Shown: one piece after another, positions 26,897-34,627 of the stretch
Position numbering within the stretch: the first letter of the stretch is position 1
Layout of the letters: every line of letters starts with the position of its first letter
Source: an uncultured beta proteobacterium
GTDB taxonomy: Bacteria > Pseudomonadota > Gammaproteobacteria > Burkholderiales > Burkholderiaceae_C
Assembly: GCA_903876715.1 (NCBI GenBank)
Contig: CAIRBF010000128.1
Coordinates: 1-34,627 of the forward strand
Direction: 5' to 3'
DNA: 34,627 nt
Program-made: the position numbers and the translations under genes
Notes under the pieces: model-generated
Seen by the model: the letters and a program-made list of their open reading frames with translations, nothing else
What the model was told of the DNA's origin: nothing
The model's database searches: none

Positions 26897-28039
26897 TCAG
26901 CCGCCTATGTAGTGCATTTCGACGCGGCGGGTGCCGACGTCGCTGGCAGGCGCCTCGGCGCTGCGAAGCTCCGAATACCGGTCCGAGCGTTCGCTCCAGA
27001 TCAGACCGATCGCCGCGGCGATCTGCGCGTCGGTCCAGGGCTGTCCCGTGGCTTGCACCCCACGCAGCAGAGCGCGCAGATCATGCCCTCGCGTGGCGAA
27101 CAGGCAAAGAAACAACTTGCCCTCGGTGGACAGCCGCGCCCGGTTGCAGTCCCGGCAGAAAGCCTGCGTTACCGAGGATATCAGTCCGACCTCGCCCGCT
27201 CCGTCGCGATAGCGCCAGCGCTGGGCCGTCTCTCCGGGCTGCGTCGCTTCCACGGGCTCGAGGGGGAAGACTTGCGACAGGCGTTCCACGACCTGCGCCG
27301 AGGGCAACACCTCGTCCATGCGCCAGCCGTTGGTGCTGCCCACGTCCATGTATTCGATGAACCTCAGGGCAACGCGGGCGCCGTGTCGCTCGCGGAAGTA
27401 ACGGGCCATCGGCACGATCTCGTGGTCGTTCGTGCCGCGCTTGACCACCATGTTGACCTTGACCGGTCCGAGCCCGGCGGCCAGCGCCGCGTCGATGCCC
27501 CTCAGGACGTCAGCCACCGGGAAGTCGACGTCGTTCATGCGGCGGAAGACCACATCGTCCAGGGCGTCGAGACTGACGGTGATGCGCTTGAGTCCGGCAT
27601 CGGCCAGCGCATGCGCCTTGCGCTCGAGCAAGGAGGCGTTGGTCGTCAGCGTGAGGTCAAGCTCGTCGCCCTCGGGCGTACGCAGCGATGCCAGCATGCC
27701 CACCAGGGATTCGAGATGTTTGCGCAGCAGCGGCTCGCCGCCGGTCAGGCGAAGCTTGCGCACGCCGTGAGCGACGAAGGCTCGTGCCACGCGCGTGATC
27801 TCCTCGAAGCTCAGGAGCGACGATTGAGGCAGGAATCGGTAGTCCCGATCGAACACCTCCTTGGGCATGCAATAGCTGCAACGGAAGTTGCAGCGATCCG
27901 TCACCGAGATGCGCAGATCGCGCAGCGGCCGCCCCAGGCGGTCGGGCAGCAGCCCCGAGGGCAGGGAGAGCTCGGCAGGGATGCGGGGCCGTTCAGCCGC
28001 ATAACGCAGATCAGCCAACGGAATCACGTTGTCGCCCAT
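26897..28039 (-). CDS. moaA: GTP 3',8-cyclase MoaA (molybdenum cofactor synthesis)
   Basis: 380 residues from the ATG at 28039 ([20 protein letters not shown]); the frame extends to a TTG at 28090. MoaA is a radical-SAM enzyme that rearranges GTP in the first step of molybdopterin synthesis. The N-terminal SAM cluster is C50-C54-C57 ([15 protein letters not shown]), [11 protein letters not shown] follows, and the C-terminal GTP-binding cluster uses C295, C298 and C312 ([19 protein letters not shown]). The protein ends in the required Gly-Gly (HYIGG). It starts 47 bases after the NlpC/P60 stop and is probably co-transcribed with it. moaC and the other cofactor genes are not adjacent. Confidence 0.97.
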   Translation of the reverse strand: MGDNVIPLADLRYAAERPRIPAELSLPSGLLPDRLGRPLRDLRISVTDRCNFRCSYCMPKEVFDRDYRFLPQSSLLSFEEITRVARAFVAHGVRKLRLTGGEPLLRKHLESLVGMLASLRTPEGDELDLTLTTNASLLERKAHALADAGLKRITVSLDALDDVVFRRMNDVDFPVADVLRGIDAALAAGLGPVKVNMVVKRGTNDHEIVPMARYFRERHGARVALRFIEYMDVGSTNGWRMDEVLPSAQVVERLSQVFPLEPVEATQPGETAQRWRYRDGAGEVGLISSVTQAFCRDCNRARLSTEGKLFLCLFATRGHDLRALLRGVQATGQPWTDAQIAAAIGLIWSERSDRYSELRSAEAPASDVGTRRVEMHYIGG

Positions 28040-28086
28040 AGACGAGGATTGTGCCGCCGCCGCGGGCGCCTGCCGCGTATGTGGGT

Positions 28087-28761
28087 TCAACGAGTGAGGG
28101 GTGAGGGTTCTGCGGCGGGCGGTCCGTTCGGCTGCCCCAGGACGGGCGGCGACGCTCGGCGCGCACCAGTGAAGCGGCGCTCCCAGTAGGCCTGTCGCAT
28201 GTCCTCGATGCGCACGTCGGAGCCGGCGCGCGGCGCGTGGATGAACTTGCCGTTGCCGATGTAGATGCCGACATGCGAAAACGTGCGTCTGAGGGTGTTG
28301 AAGAAGACGAGATCCCCAGGACGCAGTTCCTCGCGCCCGATGCGCATCAGGCCCGAGGCGTTAGCCTGGTCGTCGACCCGGCGCGGAAGGACGAGACCGA
28401 GGCTGACCTCGAAGACGTGGCGTGTGAAGCCGCTGCAGTCAAAGCCGTCGGCGCCGCCGCTGCCGCCAGCCCGGTAGGGTACGCCCAGGAAGTTCATCGC
28501 AGCCAGCACGAGCTCGGAGGCGGTGTCTCGAACCTGCCGTACCAACTCCGGGCTGCCAGCCGTCCCCTGGCTGGGAAGCAGGCCGCGCTCGCGCAGCAGT
28601 TGCAGGATCGGATCGCCATCGGAGGTCGCTTGTGGCGCGGCGTGGGTGCTTGCGGCCAACAGCGCTGCCAACACCACTGCGGCCGACCGACGGCGACGCG
28701 GCCACAAGGGCCGCGCGCCCGGTGCCTTCGGGCTCCATGGGAGTTCGGGCGGGTGCCTCAT
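28087..28761 (-). CDS. Secreted NlpC/P60 cell-wall peptidase
   Basis: 224 residues from ATG at 28761. An Arg-rich n-region ([19 protein letters not shown]) followed by THAAP suggests a signal peptide and export to the periplasm. The NlpC/P60 catalytic triad is present: C109 in [14 protein letters not shown]163 in [11 protein letters not shown] and H175 in FIHAPRAG. Before it, [20 protein letters not shown] is the typical domain entry. Family members cut D-Glu-diaminopimelate or related peptide bonds in peptidoglycan. A well-matched sigma-70 promoter lies so close that the mRNA would have only a few leader bases. moaA follows on the same strand. Confidence 0.93.
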   Translation of the reverse strand: MRHPPELPWSPKAPGARPLWPRRRRSAAVVLAALLAASTHAAPQATSDGDPILQLLRERGLLPSQGTAGSPELVRQVRDTASELVLAAMNFLGVPYRAGGSGGADGFDCSGFTRHVFEVSLGLVLPRRVDDQANASGLMRIGREELRPGDLVFFNTLRRTFSHVGIYIGNGKFIHAPRAGSDVRIEDMRQAYWERRFTGARRASPPVLGQPNGPPAAEPSPLTR

Positions 28762-28771
28762 CTCGGACGGC

Positions 28772-28800
28772 AGAATAGGGGGCGCACCTGCCCGTGTCAA
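28772..28800 (-). promoter_or_regulatory. Sigma-70 promoter of the NlpC/P60-moaA unit
   Basis: On the minus strand a perfect TTGACA (28800-28795), a 17-base spacer and TATTCT (28777-28772). The transcription start is expected near 28765, about four bases before the ATG at 28761. This is the best promoter match I found in the window. Confidence 0.8.
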
Positions 28801-28862
28801 CGATCAGGATTGGAACGGTTCGGTCTGTCGCGGGGCGGGCCTCCACAAGAGAGGATCCAAGG

Positions 28863-29852
28863 ATGTTCAAGGCTGTATTGCTGGAGAAGGACGCTGCCGG
28901 GTTTCGTGCCGGGATGGCAGAGCTCGATGAATCGAGCCTGCCTGAGGTGGGTCAGGGCGGCGTTCTCGTACGGCCCGAGTACTCGACACTGAACTACAAG
29001 GACGGCCTGGCACTCACCAACCGCTCCCCGGTGGTGCGGGCATGGCCCATGGTGGCCGGTGTAGACGGTGCCGGGACCGTGCTGGAGAGTGCGCATCCTG
29101 GTTGGACTGCCGGGGACCGTTTCATCCTCAACGGGTGGGGCGTGGGCGAGACGCATTGGGGTTGCCTGGCGCAGCGCGCTCGCCTGCGAGGAGACTGGCT
29201 GGTGCCGCTGCCGCCTGCGCTGAGCACGCGCCAGGCCATGGCCATCGGCACGGCGGGATACACCGCGATGCTGTGCGTGATGGCACTCGAGCGCCACGGC
29301 ATGCACCCAGGCGGCGGCGACGTCCTGGTCACGGGTGCTACCGGCGGGGTGGGCTCGGTGGCTGTGGCGCTGTTGGCGCGGCTCGGGCACCGGGTGGTCG
29401 CGGCCACCGGCAAGACCGCAGAGGATTCCTACCTTCGCAGCCTAGGCGCGGCCGATGTGATCGACCGCGCCGAACTGGCCGCACCGGGCAAACCCCTGCA
29501 GAAAGAGCGCTGGGTGGCCGTTGTCGACGCTGTGGGCAGCCATACGCTGGCCAACGCTTGCGCCCAGGTGCGCTACGGCGGCGCGGTCGCGGCCTGCGGC
29601 CTGGCACAGGGGGCTGACCTGCCGGCGACGGTCATGCCTTTCATCCTGCGAAATGTGGCCTTGCTCGGCGTCGATAGCGTGATGGCGCCGCCAGTCTTGC
29701 GGCGCGCGGCGTGGGACCGCCTGGCGCGGGATCTCGATCCGGCGCTGCTCGAGATGATGTGCACGGAGGTGGGCCTCGATGAGGTCGTGCCGGCAGCGCA
29801 GCGTCTGATGGAAGGGCGCGTCCGCGGGCGGGTGGTCGTCAGGATCGATTGA
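28863..29852 (+). CDS. acuI: Acryloyl-CoA reductase / YhdH-type quinone oxidoreductase
   Basis: 329 residues from the ATG at 28863, with AGAGAGGA just upstream. It belongs to the YhdH/AcuI branch of the zinc-free medium-chain dehydrogenases. It has STLNYKDGLA, PMVAGVDGAGTV, GWGVGETHWGCLAQRAR, IGTAGYTAMLCVMALE, the NADPH-binding GATGGVG (158-164) and the family signature VMPFILRNVALLGVDSVM. AcuI reduces toxic acryloyl-CoA to propionyl-CoA with NADPH. prpE follows 82 bases downstream on the same strand, which fits a joint role in acrylate or propionate metabolism. The branch is sure; the physiological substrate is inferred. Confidence 0.9.
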   Translation: MFKAVLLEKDAAGFRAGMAELDESSLPEVGQGGVLVRPEYSTLNYKDGLALTNRSPVVRAWPMVAGVDGAGTVLESAHPGWTAGDRFILNGWGVGETHWGCLAQRARLRGDWLVPLPPALSTRQAMAIGTAGYTAMLCVMALERHGMHPGGGDVLVTGATGGVGSVAVALLARLGHRVVAATGKTAEDSYLRSLGAADVIDRAELAAPGKPLQKERWVAVVDAVGSHTLANACAQVRYGGAVAACGLAQGADLPATVMPFILRNVALLGVDSVMAPPVLRRAAWDRLARDLDPALLEMMCTEVGLDEVVPAAQRLMEGRVRGRVVVRID

Positions 29853-29934
29853 CGTCGCCACGCGTCAGCCGTCCGAAAGATCGCTGCGGCATAGTCACCG
29901 CCTCAGATTGAATTGGCCTCAGCGAGGGGACACC

Positions 29935-31824
29935 ATGGGATTCGACGATTTCCACAGCCGTTCCTTGGCCGATCGCGACGGCTTCTGGGCTGAACAGGCA
30001 CAACTGATCGACTGGCAGACGCCTCCCACCCAGATTTGTGATTACAGCCGGCCGCCGTTCGCGCGCTGGTTCGTCGGCGGCAAGACCAACCTGTGCCACA
30101 ACGCGGTGGACCGGCACGCGGCCGCCCATCCCGACCGGCGCGCCCTGATCTGGGTGTCGACAGAGGTCGACAAGGAGGTCGTCTATACCTTCGCCGAGTT
30201 GCAGGCCGAAGTCGAACGAATGTCCGCCATCCTGCGCTCGCTCGGCGTCGGGAAGGGCGACCGTGTGCTGGTGTACATGCCGATGATCCCTGAGGCTGCG
30301 TTTGCGATGCTGGCTTGCGCGCGCATCGGCGCGCTGCACTCGGTCGTCTTCGGTGGCTTCGCCAGCGTCAGCCTGGCCAGCCGTATCGACGACGCCCAGC
30401 CCACGGTCATCGTCAGCGCCGACGCTGGCAGCCGCAGCGGCAAGGTCGTGCCCTACAAGGGGCTGCTCGACGAGGCGATCCGCCTGTCGGCGCACAAGCC
30501 GGCCAAGGTGCTGATGGTCAACCGTGGCCTCAGCGAAATGGCGATGGAGCCCGGACGAGATATCGACTACGCCGGCCTGCGCCTGCAGCACATGGACGCC
30601 CGTGTGCCCTGCGCCTGGGTCGACTCGACGCATCCCAGCTACACGCTTTACACCAGCGGCACCACAGGCCGGCCCAAGGGGGTGCAGCGAGACACCGGTG
30701 GCTATGCGGTGGCGCTGGCCGCCAGCATGAAGCACATCTTCCTCGGCCAGCCGGGCGAGACCTATTTCTCCACCAGTGACATCGGCTGGGTCGTGGGCCA
30801 CAGCTACATCGTCTACGGGCCGCTGATCGCCGGGATGGCCACCCTGATGTACGAGGGTCTGCCGACGCGGCCCGACGCGGCCGTCTGGTGGAGCTTGGTC
30901 GAAAAGTATCGGGTCACCTCGATGTTCAGCGCGCCGACCGCAGTCCGGGTGCTGAAGAAGCAGGATCCAGCCGCATTGAGCCGACACGACCTGAGTTCGC
31001 TGCGCGCTCTGTTCCTCGCTGGCGAGCCCCTGGACGAGCCGACCGCCAAGTGGATCGCCCACGCCCTGGGCAAGCCCGTCATCGACAACTACTGGCAGAC
31101 CGAGACCGGCTGGCCCATCCTGACGATCTGCAACGGCGTGGAGCCTGCGGCCAGCAAGTTCGGCTCGCCAGGCAAGGCGGTCTACGGCTACGACGTCAAG
31201 CTTGTCGACGAGAACACCGGCCAGGAGCTGCGCGGCGCCAATCAGAAGGGTGTCGTTGTCATCGAGGGACCGCTGCCGCCAGGCTGCATGCAGACCGTCT
31301 GGCGCGACGACGAGCGCTATGTCAAGACCTACTGGAGCAGCATCCCCGGCCGCCAGCTCTACAGCACATTCGACTGGGGCATCCGTGACGAGGATGGCTA
31401 CTACTTCATCCTCGGTCGCACCGACGACGTCATCAACGTCGCCGGGCACCGCCTGGGTACGCGCGAGATCGAGGAGAGCATCTCCAGCCACCCGAACGTG
31501 GCGGAGGTGGCGGTGGTCGGCGTAGCCGACAACCTCAAGGGCCAGGTTGCGATGGCGTTCGCGGTGCTGAAGGACCCATCGCAGGCCGCCACCGAAGCTG
31601 CTGCGCTGAAGCTCGAGGGCGACATCATGAAGGTAGTCGACAGCCAGCTCGGCGCCGTGGCCAGGCCGGCGCGTGTGCGATTCGTCACCGTGCTGCCAAA
31701 GACGCGTTCCGGCAAGCTGCTGCGGCGCGCGATCCAGGCCGTCTGCGAGCAACGCGATCCGGGGGACCTGACCACCATCGAGGATCCCACCGCCCTGCAC
31801 CAGATCAAGGACCTTGTGAGCTGA
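29935..31824 (+). CDS. prpE: Propionate-CoA ligase PrpE
   Basis: 629 residues from ATG at 29935, with an AGCGAGGGGA ribosome-binding site. It is an acyl-CoA synthetase of the acetyl/propionyl-CoA ligase type. The AMP-binding P-loop is YTSGTTGRPKG (239-249), followed by STSDIGWVVGHSYIVYGPL, NYWQTETGWP and the hinge region GRTDDVINVAGHRLGTREIE. The catalytic lysine is K594 in LPKTRSGK, which is commonly controlled by acetylation in this family. It activates propionate, and in some bacteria acrylate, through an acyl-adenylate. No prpB, prpC or prpD genes are near; the partner gene here is acuI. A GC-rich hairpin follows the stop codon. Confidence 0.94.
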   Translation: MGFDDFHSRSLADRDGFWAEQAQLIDWQTPPTQICDYSRPPFARWFVGGKTNLCHNAVDRHAAAHPDRRALIWVSTEVDKEVVYTFAELQAEVERMSAILRSLGVGKGDRVLVYMPMIPEAAFAMLACARIGALHSVVFGGFASVSLASRIDDAQPTVIVSADAGSRSGKVVPYKGLLDEAIRLSAHKPAKVLMVNRGLSEMAMEPGRDIDYAGLRLQHMDARVPCAWVDSTHPSYTLYTSGTTGRPKGVQRDTGGYAVALAASMKHIFLGQPGETYFSTSDIGWVVGHSYIVYGPLIAGMATLMYEGLPTRPDAAVWWSLVEKYRVTSMFSAPTAVRVLKKQDPAALSRHDLSSLRALFLAGEPLDEPTAKWIAHALGKPVIDNYWQTETGWPILTICNGVEPAASKFGSPGKAVYGYDVKLVDENTGQELRGANQKGVVVIEGPLPPGCMQTVWRDDERYVKTYWSSIPGRQLYSTFDWGIRDEDGYYFILGRTDDVINVAGHRLGTREIEESISSHPNVAEVAVVGVADNLKGQVAMAFAVLKDPSQAATEAAALKLEGDIMKVVDSQLGAVARPARVRFVTVLPKTRSGKLLRRAIQAVCEQRDPGDLTTIEDPTALHQIKDLVS

Positions 31825-31851
31825 GGCCTGTGGCCCGGGAGACCCGGCAGG

Positions 31852-31871
31852 GATCCCCCGAATGGGGGATC
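31852..31871 (+). terminator. Hairpin after prpE, weak terminator
   Basis: A perfect 8-bp stem GATCCCCC/GGGGGATC with loop GAAT, 28 bases after the prpE stop. Only TTCG follows, not a T-tract, so it is a weak or Rho-assisted terminator at best. Confidence 0.4.
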
Positions 31872-31950
31872 TTCGACTCCCCAGAGAGAGGATGGCGCGC
31901 CGACCGCTCTGGAGCCAAACTGGCGGACATCCCCACCTGGAGCAGGCGCG

Positions 31951-32901
31951 ATGTTCAACCAGACCGACAACCCCGTCCGATACCCGAAGGCCATCCCCCG
32001 CGCTTGCGAGACCCGCGCAGCCGCCGTGCCCGTGCGTTTCAGCGCCAGCCGGCGGCTATGTGCTGCGGCATTGATGCTGGGTCCGCCAGGGCTCGTCACG
32101 AGCGCCCTTGCAGCCGCGCGCCGCGACGAGGCGCCGCTGCAGTTGGCGCTGGAAGCCCCGGCCGACATCGACCCCCGCGGCTGGCTCGTCAGCGAAAAAC
32201 TCGACGGCGTGCGGGCATGGTGGGACGGCCGCTTGCTGCGCTTTCGCAGCGGCATCGAGATCCAGGCGCCGGCGTGGTTCCGCGCGCAGCTGCCGAATCT
32301 GCCCCTGGACGGCGAACTGTGGTTGGGCCGGGGCCGGTTCGAAGAGGTGGTCGGCATCGTGCGCAGGAAGGATCCCATCGATGCGGCCTGGCGTTCGGTT
32401 CGGTACCAGATCTTCGACCTCCCCGGCGCACCGGACGGCTTTGCACAGCGCTCGCAGCGCCTGTCGCAAGTCGTTCAACACTCGGGCGCGGCCTTCCTGG
32501 AGGCGGCTGAACAGCTCGCACTGCCAAATCGCGCGGCCTTGTTCAGCCTGCTGGACGATATCGTGGGAGGCGGCGGCGAAGGCCTGATGCTGCACCGTGC
32601 AGACGCCGCTTGGCGCAGCGGCCGAAGTGGGGCCCTGCTCAAGCTCAAGCCCTTGCAGGACGACGAAGCCGTGGTCATCGGCCACGAGCCCGGGCAGGGC
32701 CGCAATGCCGGCCGCCTTGGCGCGCTGCGCGTGCGCGATGCGCGTGGCCTGGAGTTTCGGCTGGGCAATGGTCTGGACGACGCCGCACGCGTACAGCCAC
32801 CCGCAGTGGGCAGCGTCGTCACCTACACGCATCAGGGGCGTACTGCGCAAGGACTGCCGAGGTTCGCGAGCTTTCTGCGTGTGCGTGGCGAGGACCTGTA
32901 A
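31951..32901 (+). CDS. ligE: Exported minimal ATP-dependent DNA ligase (LigE type)
   Basis: 316 residues. The nucleotidyltransferase motifs are visible: motif I SEKLDGVRAWWDG with the adenylated lysine K83, motif III LDGELWLGRGRF (120-130), motif IV GGGGEGLMLHR (E210), motif V LLKLKPL (K231, K233). An OB-fold domain completes it (VVTYTHQGRTAQGLPRFASFLR), with no DNA-binding domain. The N-terminal ~57 residues contain SASRRLCAAALMLGPPG and ALAAA, a probable signal peptide with a twin-arginine-like pair, so the enzyme is probably periplasmic. LigE seals nicked DNA outside the cytoplasm and has been linked to uptake or biofilm DNA. The ribosome-binding site is weak; a later start is possible. 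It converges with phoH. Confidence 0.9.
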   Translation: MFNQTDNPVRYPKAIPRACETRAAAVPVRFSASRRLCAAALMLGPPGLVTSALAAARRDEAPLQLALEAPADIDPRGWLVSEKLDGVRAWWDGRLLRFRSGIEIQAPAWFRAQLPNLPLDGELWLGRGRFEEVVGIVRRKDPIDAAWRSVRYQIFDLPGAPDGFAQRSQRLSQVVQHSGAAFLEAAEQLALPNRAALFSLLDDIVGGGGEGLMLHRADAAWRSGRSGALLKLKPLQDDEAVVIGHEPGQGRNAGRLGALRVRDARGLEFRLGNGLDDAARVQPPAVGSVVTYTHQGRTAQGLPRFASFLRVRGEDL

Positions 32902-32938
32902 CCGCGGCCGCGCAGACGCAGCGAGTACGCTGAAGGTT

Positions 32939-34627
32939 TCAGAGCACGTCGGAGGCGTGGTCTGCGAGTCGCGAGCGCTCGCCGCGTGCCAGAGTCACAT
33001 GGCCAGCGTGTGGCCAACCCTTGAAGCGGTCGACGACGTAGGTCAGGCCCGAGGAGCCCTCGGTCAGGTAGGGGGTGTCGATCTGGGCCAGATTGCCCAG
33101 ACAGACGATCTTCGTGCCCGGACCGGCGCGGGTGACGAGGGTCTTCATCTGCTTGGGCGTCAGGTTCTGCGCCTCGTCGACGATGAGGAACTTGTTCAGG
33201 AAGGTGCGGCCGCGCATGAAATTCATGCTCTTGATGCGGATCTTGCTGCGCACCAGATCATTCGTGGCGGCCCGTCCCCACTCTCCGGCGCCGCTGTCAC
33301 TACGCGCCAACACTTCGAGGTTGTCGTCGAGTGCGCCCATCCAGGGGCTCATCTTCTCTTCTTCGGTGCCGGGCAGGAAGCCGATGTCCTCGCCCACGGG
33401 TACGGTCACACGCGTGACGATGATTTCGTTGTAGCGCCGCTCGTCGAGCACCTGGCTGAGAGCAGCGGCCAGCGTCATCAGCGTCTTGCCGGTCCCGGCC
33501 GTACCTGCGAGCGTGACGAAGTCGCAATCCGGATCCATCAGAAGATTGAGCGCGAAATTCTGCTCGCGATTGCGCGCCGTCACGCCCCAGACCGCCTGGC
33601 GGGCATGGGTATGGTCGCGCAGGGTACGCAGCACGGCCGTCTTGCCGGTGATCTCGGTGACCCGCGCGTAAAGGGCCGGCCCGCCGTTCCCGTCGTGGTA
33701 CACAAACTGGTTGATCAGCAGGTTGGGCACCACCGGGCCGCTGATGCGGTAACAAGTGTGGCCGCCCTGCTGCCAGCTTTCCATCGTCTTGCCGTGCTGT
33801 TCCCAGAAGTCCGCGGGCAGCGCCAGCACGCCCGTGTAGAGCAGGTCTCCGTCTTCAAGTGTCTTGTCGTTGAAGTAGTCTTCCGCCGGCAGGCCCAGCG
33901 CGCGCGCCTTGACGCGCATGTTGATGTCCTTGGACACCAACACGACTTCGCGCCCGGGTTGCTGCCCACGCAGGGCCTGGACCACGCCCAGGATCTGGTT
34001 GTCAGCCTTGCCTTGGGGCAGGCCGGCGGGCAGGCGCACGTCCAGCACGGTGGTCTGGAAGAACAGGCTGCCGTTGGCCTCGCGGTGGCCGGTCTTCGAC
34101 AGCGGGATGCCCATTCCCGGGTCGAGCGGGCCTTGCGCGGCCAGCGCGTCCAGATCGCGGCTGACCTGCCGCGCATTGCGTGCGACCTCGCTCATTCCTT
34201 TCTTGTGGCCGTCGAGTTCCTCCAACGTGATCATCGGCAGGAAGATGTCGTGCTCCTCGAAGCGGAACAGACTCGTCGGGTCGTGCATCAGCACATTGGT
34301 GTCGAGCACGAAGAGTTTGGCGGGTTGCCCAGCCGCCACGGGCGCACGGCGTCGCGACCGAACTGGCGCGGGCTGCGCCTGTTGGACCGGGGCCTTGCCT
34401 ACCTTGGGTGCAGCGACGACGGTGGCACCACGGTCTTCGGTAGTTGCGTGCTTCTCGGGAGAGTGTGGAGTCGCAGGTGCCGACAGGGGCTTGGCAGGAG
34501 GCGCTGCAGGCGCCGCCGGCTTTGCCTGGATCCCTTTCGGGCGCGCGGCCGCGGCGGCAGTAGCAGGCACGCCATAGGCCGACGGTTCGAGCAGGTCTGC
34601 TTTCCGGGACGGCGGACGAGGTAGAGG
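32939..34627 (-). CDS. PIN-PhoH ATPase (PhoH2 type), 5' end just outside window
   Basis: The frame is open to the window edge. It reads PLPRPPSRKADLLEPSAYG before the internal GTG at 34570, so probably only the start codon and a few residues are missing. After an Ala/Pro-rich basic linker of about 90 residues comes a PIN nuclease domain (KLFVLDTNVLMHDPTSLF, LPMITLEELDGHKKG, LVSKDINMRVKA). The PhoH ATPase domain follows, with Walker A GTAGTGKTLM, Walker B FLIVDEAQNLTPKQM and the sensor region VCLGNLAQIDTPYL. PhoH2 proteins of mycobacteria are RNA helicase-nucleases; in proteobacteria the role is not settled. It converges with ligE (37-base gap). Confidence 0.95.
   Translation of the reverse strand, partial: PLPRPPSRKADLLEPSAYGVPATAAAAARPKGIQAKPAAPAAPPAKPLSAPATPHSPEKHATTEDRGATVVAAPKVGKAPVQQAQPAPVRSRRRAPVAAGQPAKLFVLDTNVLMHDPTSLFRFEEHDIFLPMITLEELDGHKKGMSEVARNARQVSRDLDALAAQGPLDPGMGIPLSKTGHREANGSLFFQTTVLDVRLPAGLPQGKADNQILGVVQALRGQQPGREVVLVSKDINMRVKARALGLPAEDYFNDKTLEDGDLLYTGVLALPADFWEQHGKTMESWQQGGHTCYRISGPVVPNLLINQFVYHDGNGGPALYARVTEITGKTAVLRTLRDHTHARQAVWGVTARNREQNFALNLLMDPDCDFVTLAGTAGTGKTLMTLAAALSQVLDERRYNEIIVTRVTVPVGEDIGFLPGTEEEKMSPWMGALDDNLEVLARSDSGAGEWGRAATNDLVRSKIRIKSMNFMRGRTFLNKFLIVDEAQNLTPKQMKTLVTRAGPGTKIVCLGNLAQIDTPYLTEGSSGLTYVVDRFKGWPHAGHVTLARGERSRLADHASDVL

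Noticed and set aside
29839-31800. A 653-codon open frame antisense to prpE
   Set aside because: Shadow frame; composition and lack of motifs are as expected from reverse-reading prpE.
32597-34624. A 675-codon open frame antisense to the PhoH gene and ligE end
   Set aside because: Shadow frame; the opposite strand encodes clear PIN and PhoH motifs.

Overview
This is a GC-rich chromosomal segment that looks like a beta-proteobacterium of the order Burkholderiales, probably in the Rubrivivax/Leptothrix/Methylibium neighbourhood. That placement is inferred from protein sequence style and gene order (carB-greA-DUF4149-yhbY/rlmE-ftsH-glmM, trxA-rho-rpmE2, dnaX-ybaB-recR, gloB-methyltransferase-rnhA); no database search was possible. 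Almost everything is housekeeping. I see no phage, insertion sequence, CRISPR array, tRNA or rRNA.

Layout. 1-6944: the end of carB, a strong hairpin terminator directly in front of greA, then a DUF4149 membrane protein, yhbY (opposite strand), rlmE, ftsH and glmM. 6969-11056 (minus strand): an ArnT-like membrane glycosyltransferase, rpmE2, rho and trxA, with a 232-base rho leader. 11307-13094: a fusion of a degenerate protein kinase domain with an HDOD domain. 13093-13187 (minus): the gene for the 4.5S signal recognition particle RNA, with no protein-coding signal. 13271-14386 (minus): a divergent PurM-like protein. 14474-17692: dnaX-ybaB-recR and a MAPEG-family membrane protein. 17727-20095 (minus): a MltD-type lytic transglycosylase coupled to gloB. 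20094-21435: an atypical methyltransferase-fold protein and rnhA. 21506-26193: a two-gene RND efflux system without an outer-membrane channel gene. 26230-26820: a decayed DUF3422 gene. 26897-28761 (minus): moaA and a secreted NlpC/P60 hydrolase. 28863-31824: acuI and prpE, which could together turn acrylate or propionate into propionyl-CoA. 31951-32901: an exported minimal ATP-dependent DNA ligase. 32939 to the end (minus): a PIN-PhoH ATPase that lacks only its extreme N-terminus.

How the parts connect. The window carries transcription factors (greA, rho), the clamp-loader/recombination set (dnaX, ybaB, recR), ribosome and RNA maturation (yhbY, rlmE, rpmE2), protein targeting and quality control (4.5S RNA, ftsH) and envelope functions (glmM, mltD, NlpC/P60, RND pump).

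The less ordinary signals are regulatory or concern decay: an attenuator-like terminator before greA; a promoter and structured leader for rho at the trxA stop codon; several genes whose -10 box lies so close to the start codon that the mRNA would be leaderless or nearly so (rlmE, dnaX, gloB, the NlpC/P60 gene); an inverted GG/CC pair in the 4.5S RNA core; a pseudokinase-HDOD fusion; a PurM-like protein lacking the usual PurM motif; and a clear pseudogene. I did not find an obviously new multi-gene system. The intergenic stretch 11057-11306 between trxA and the kinase-HDOD gene shows no convincing promoter or structure.
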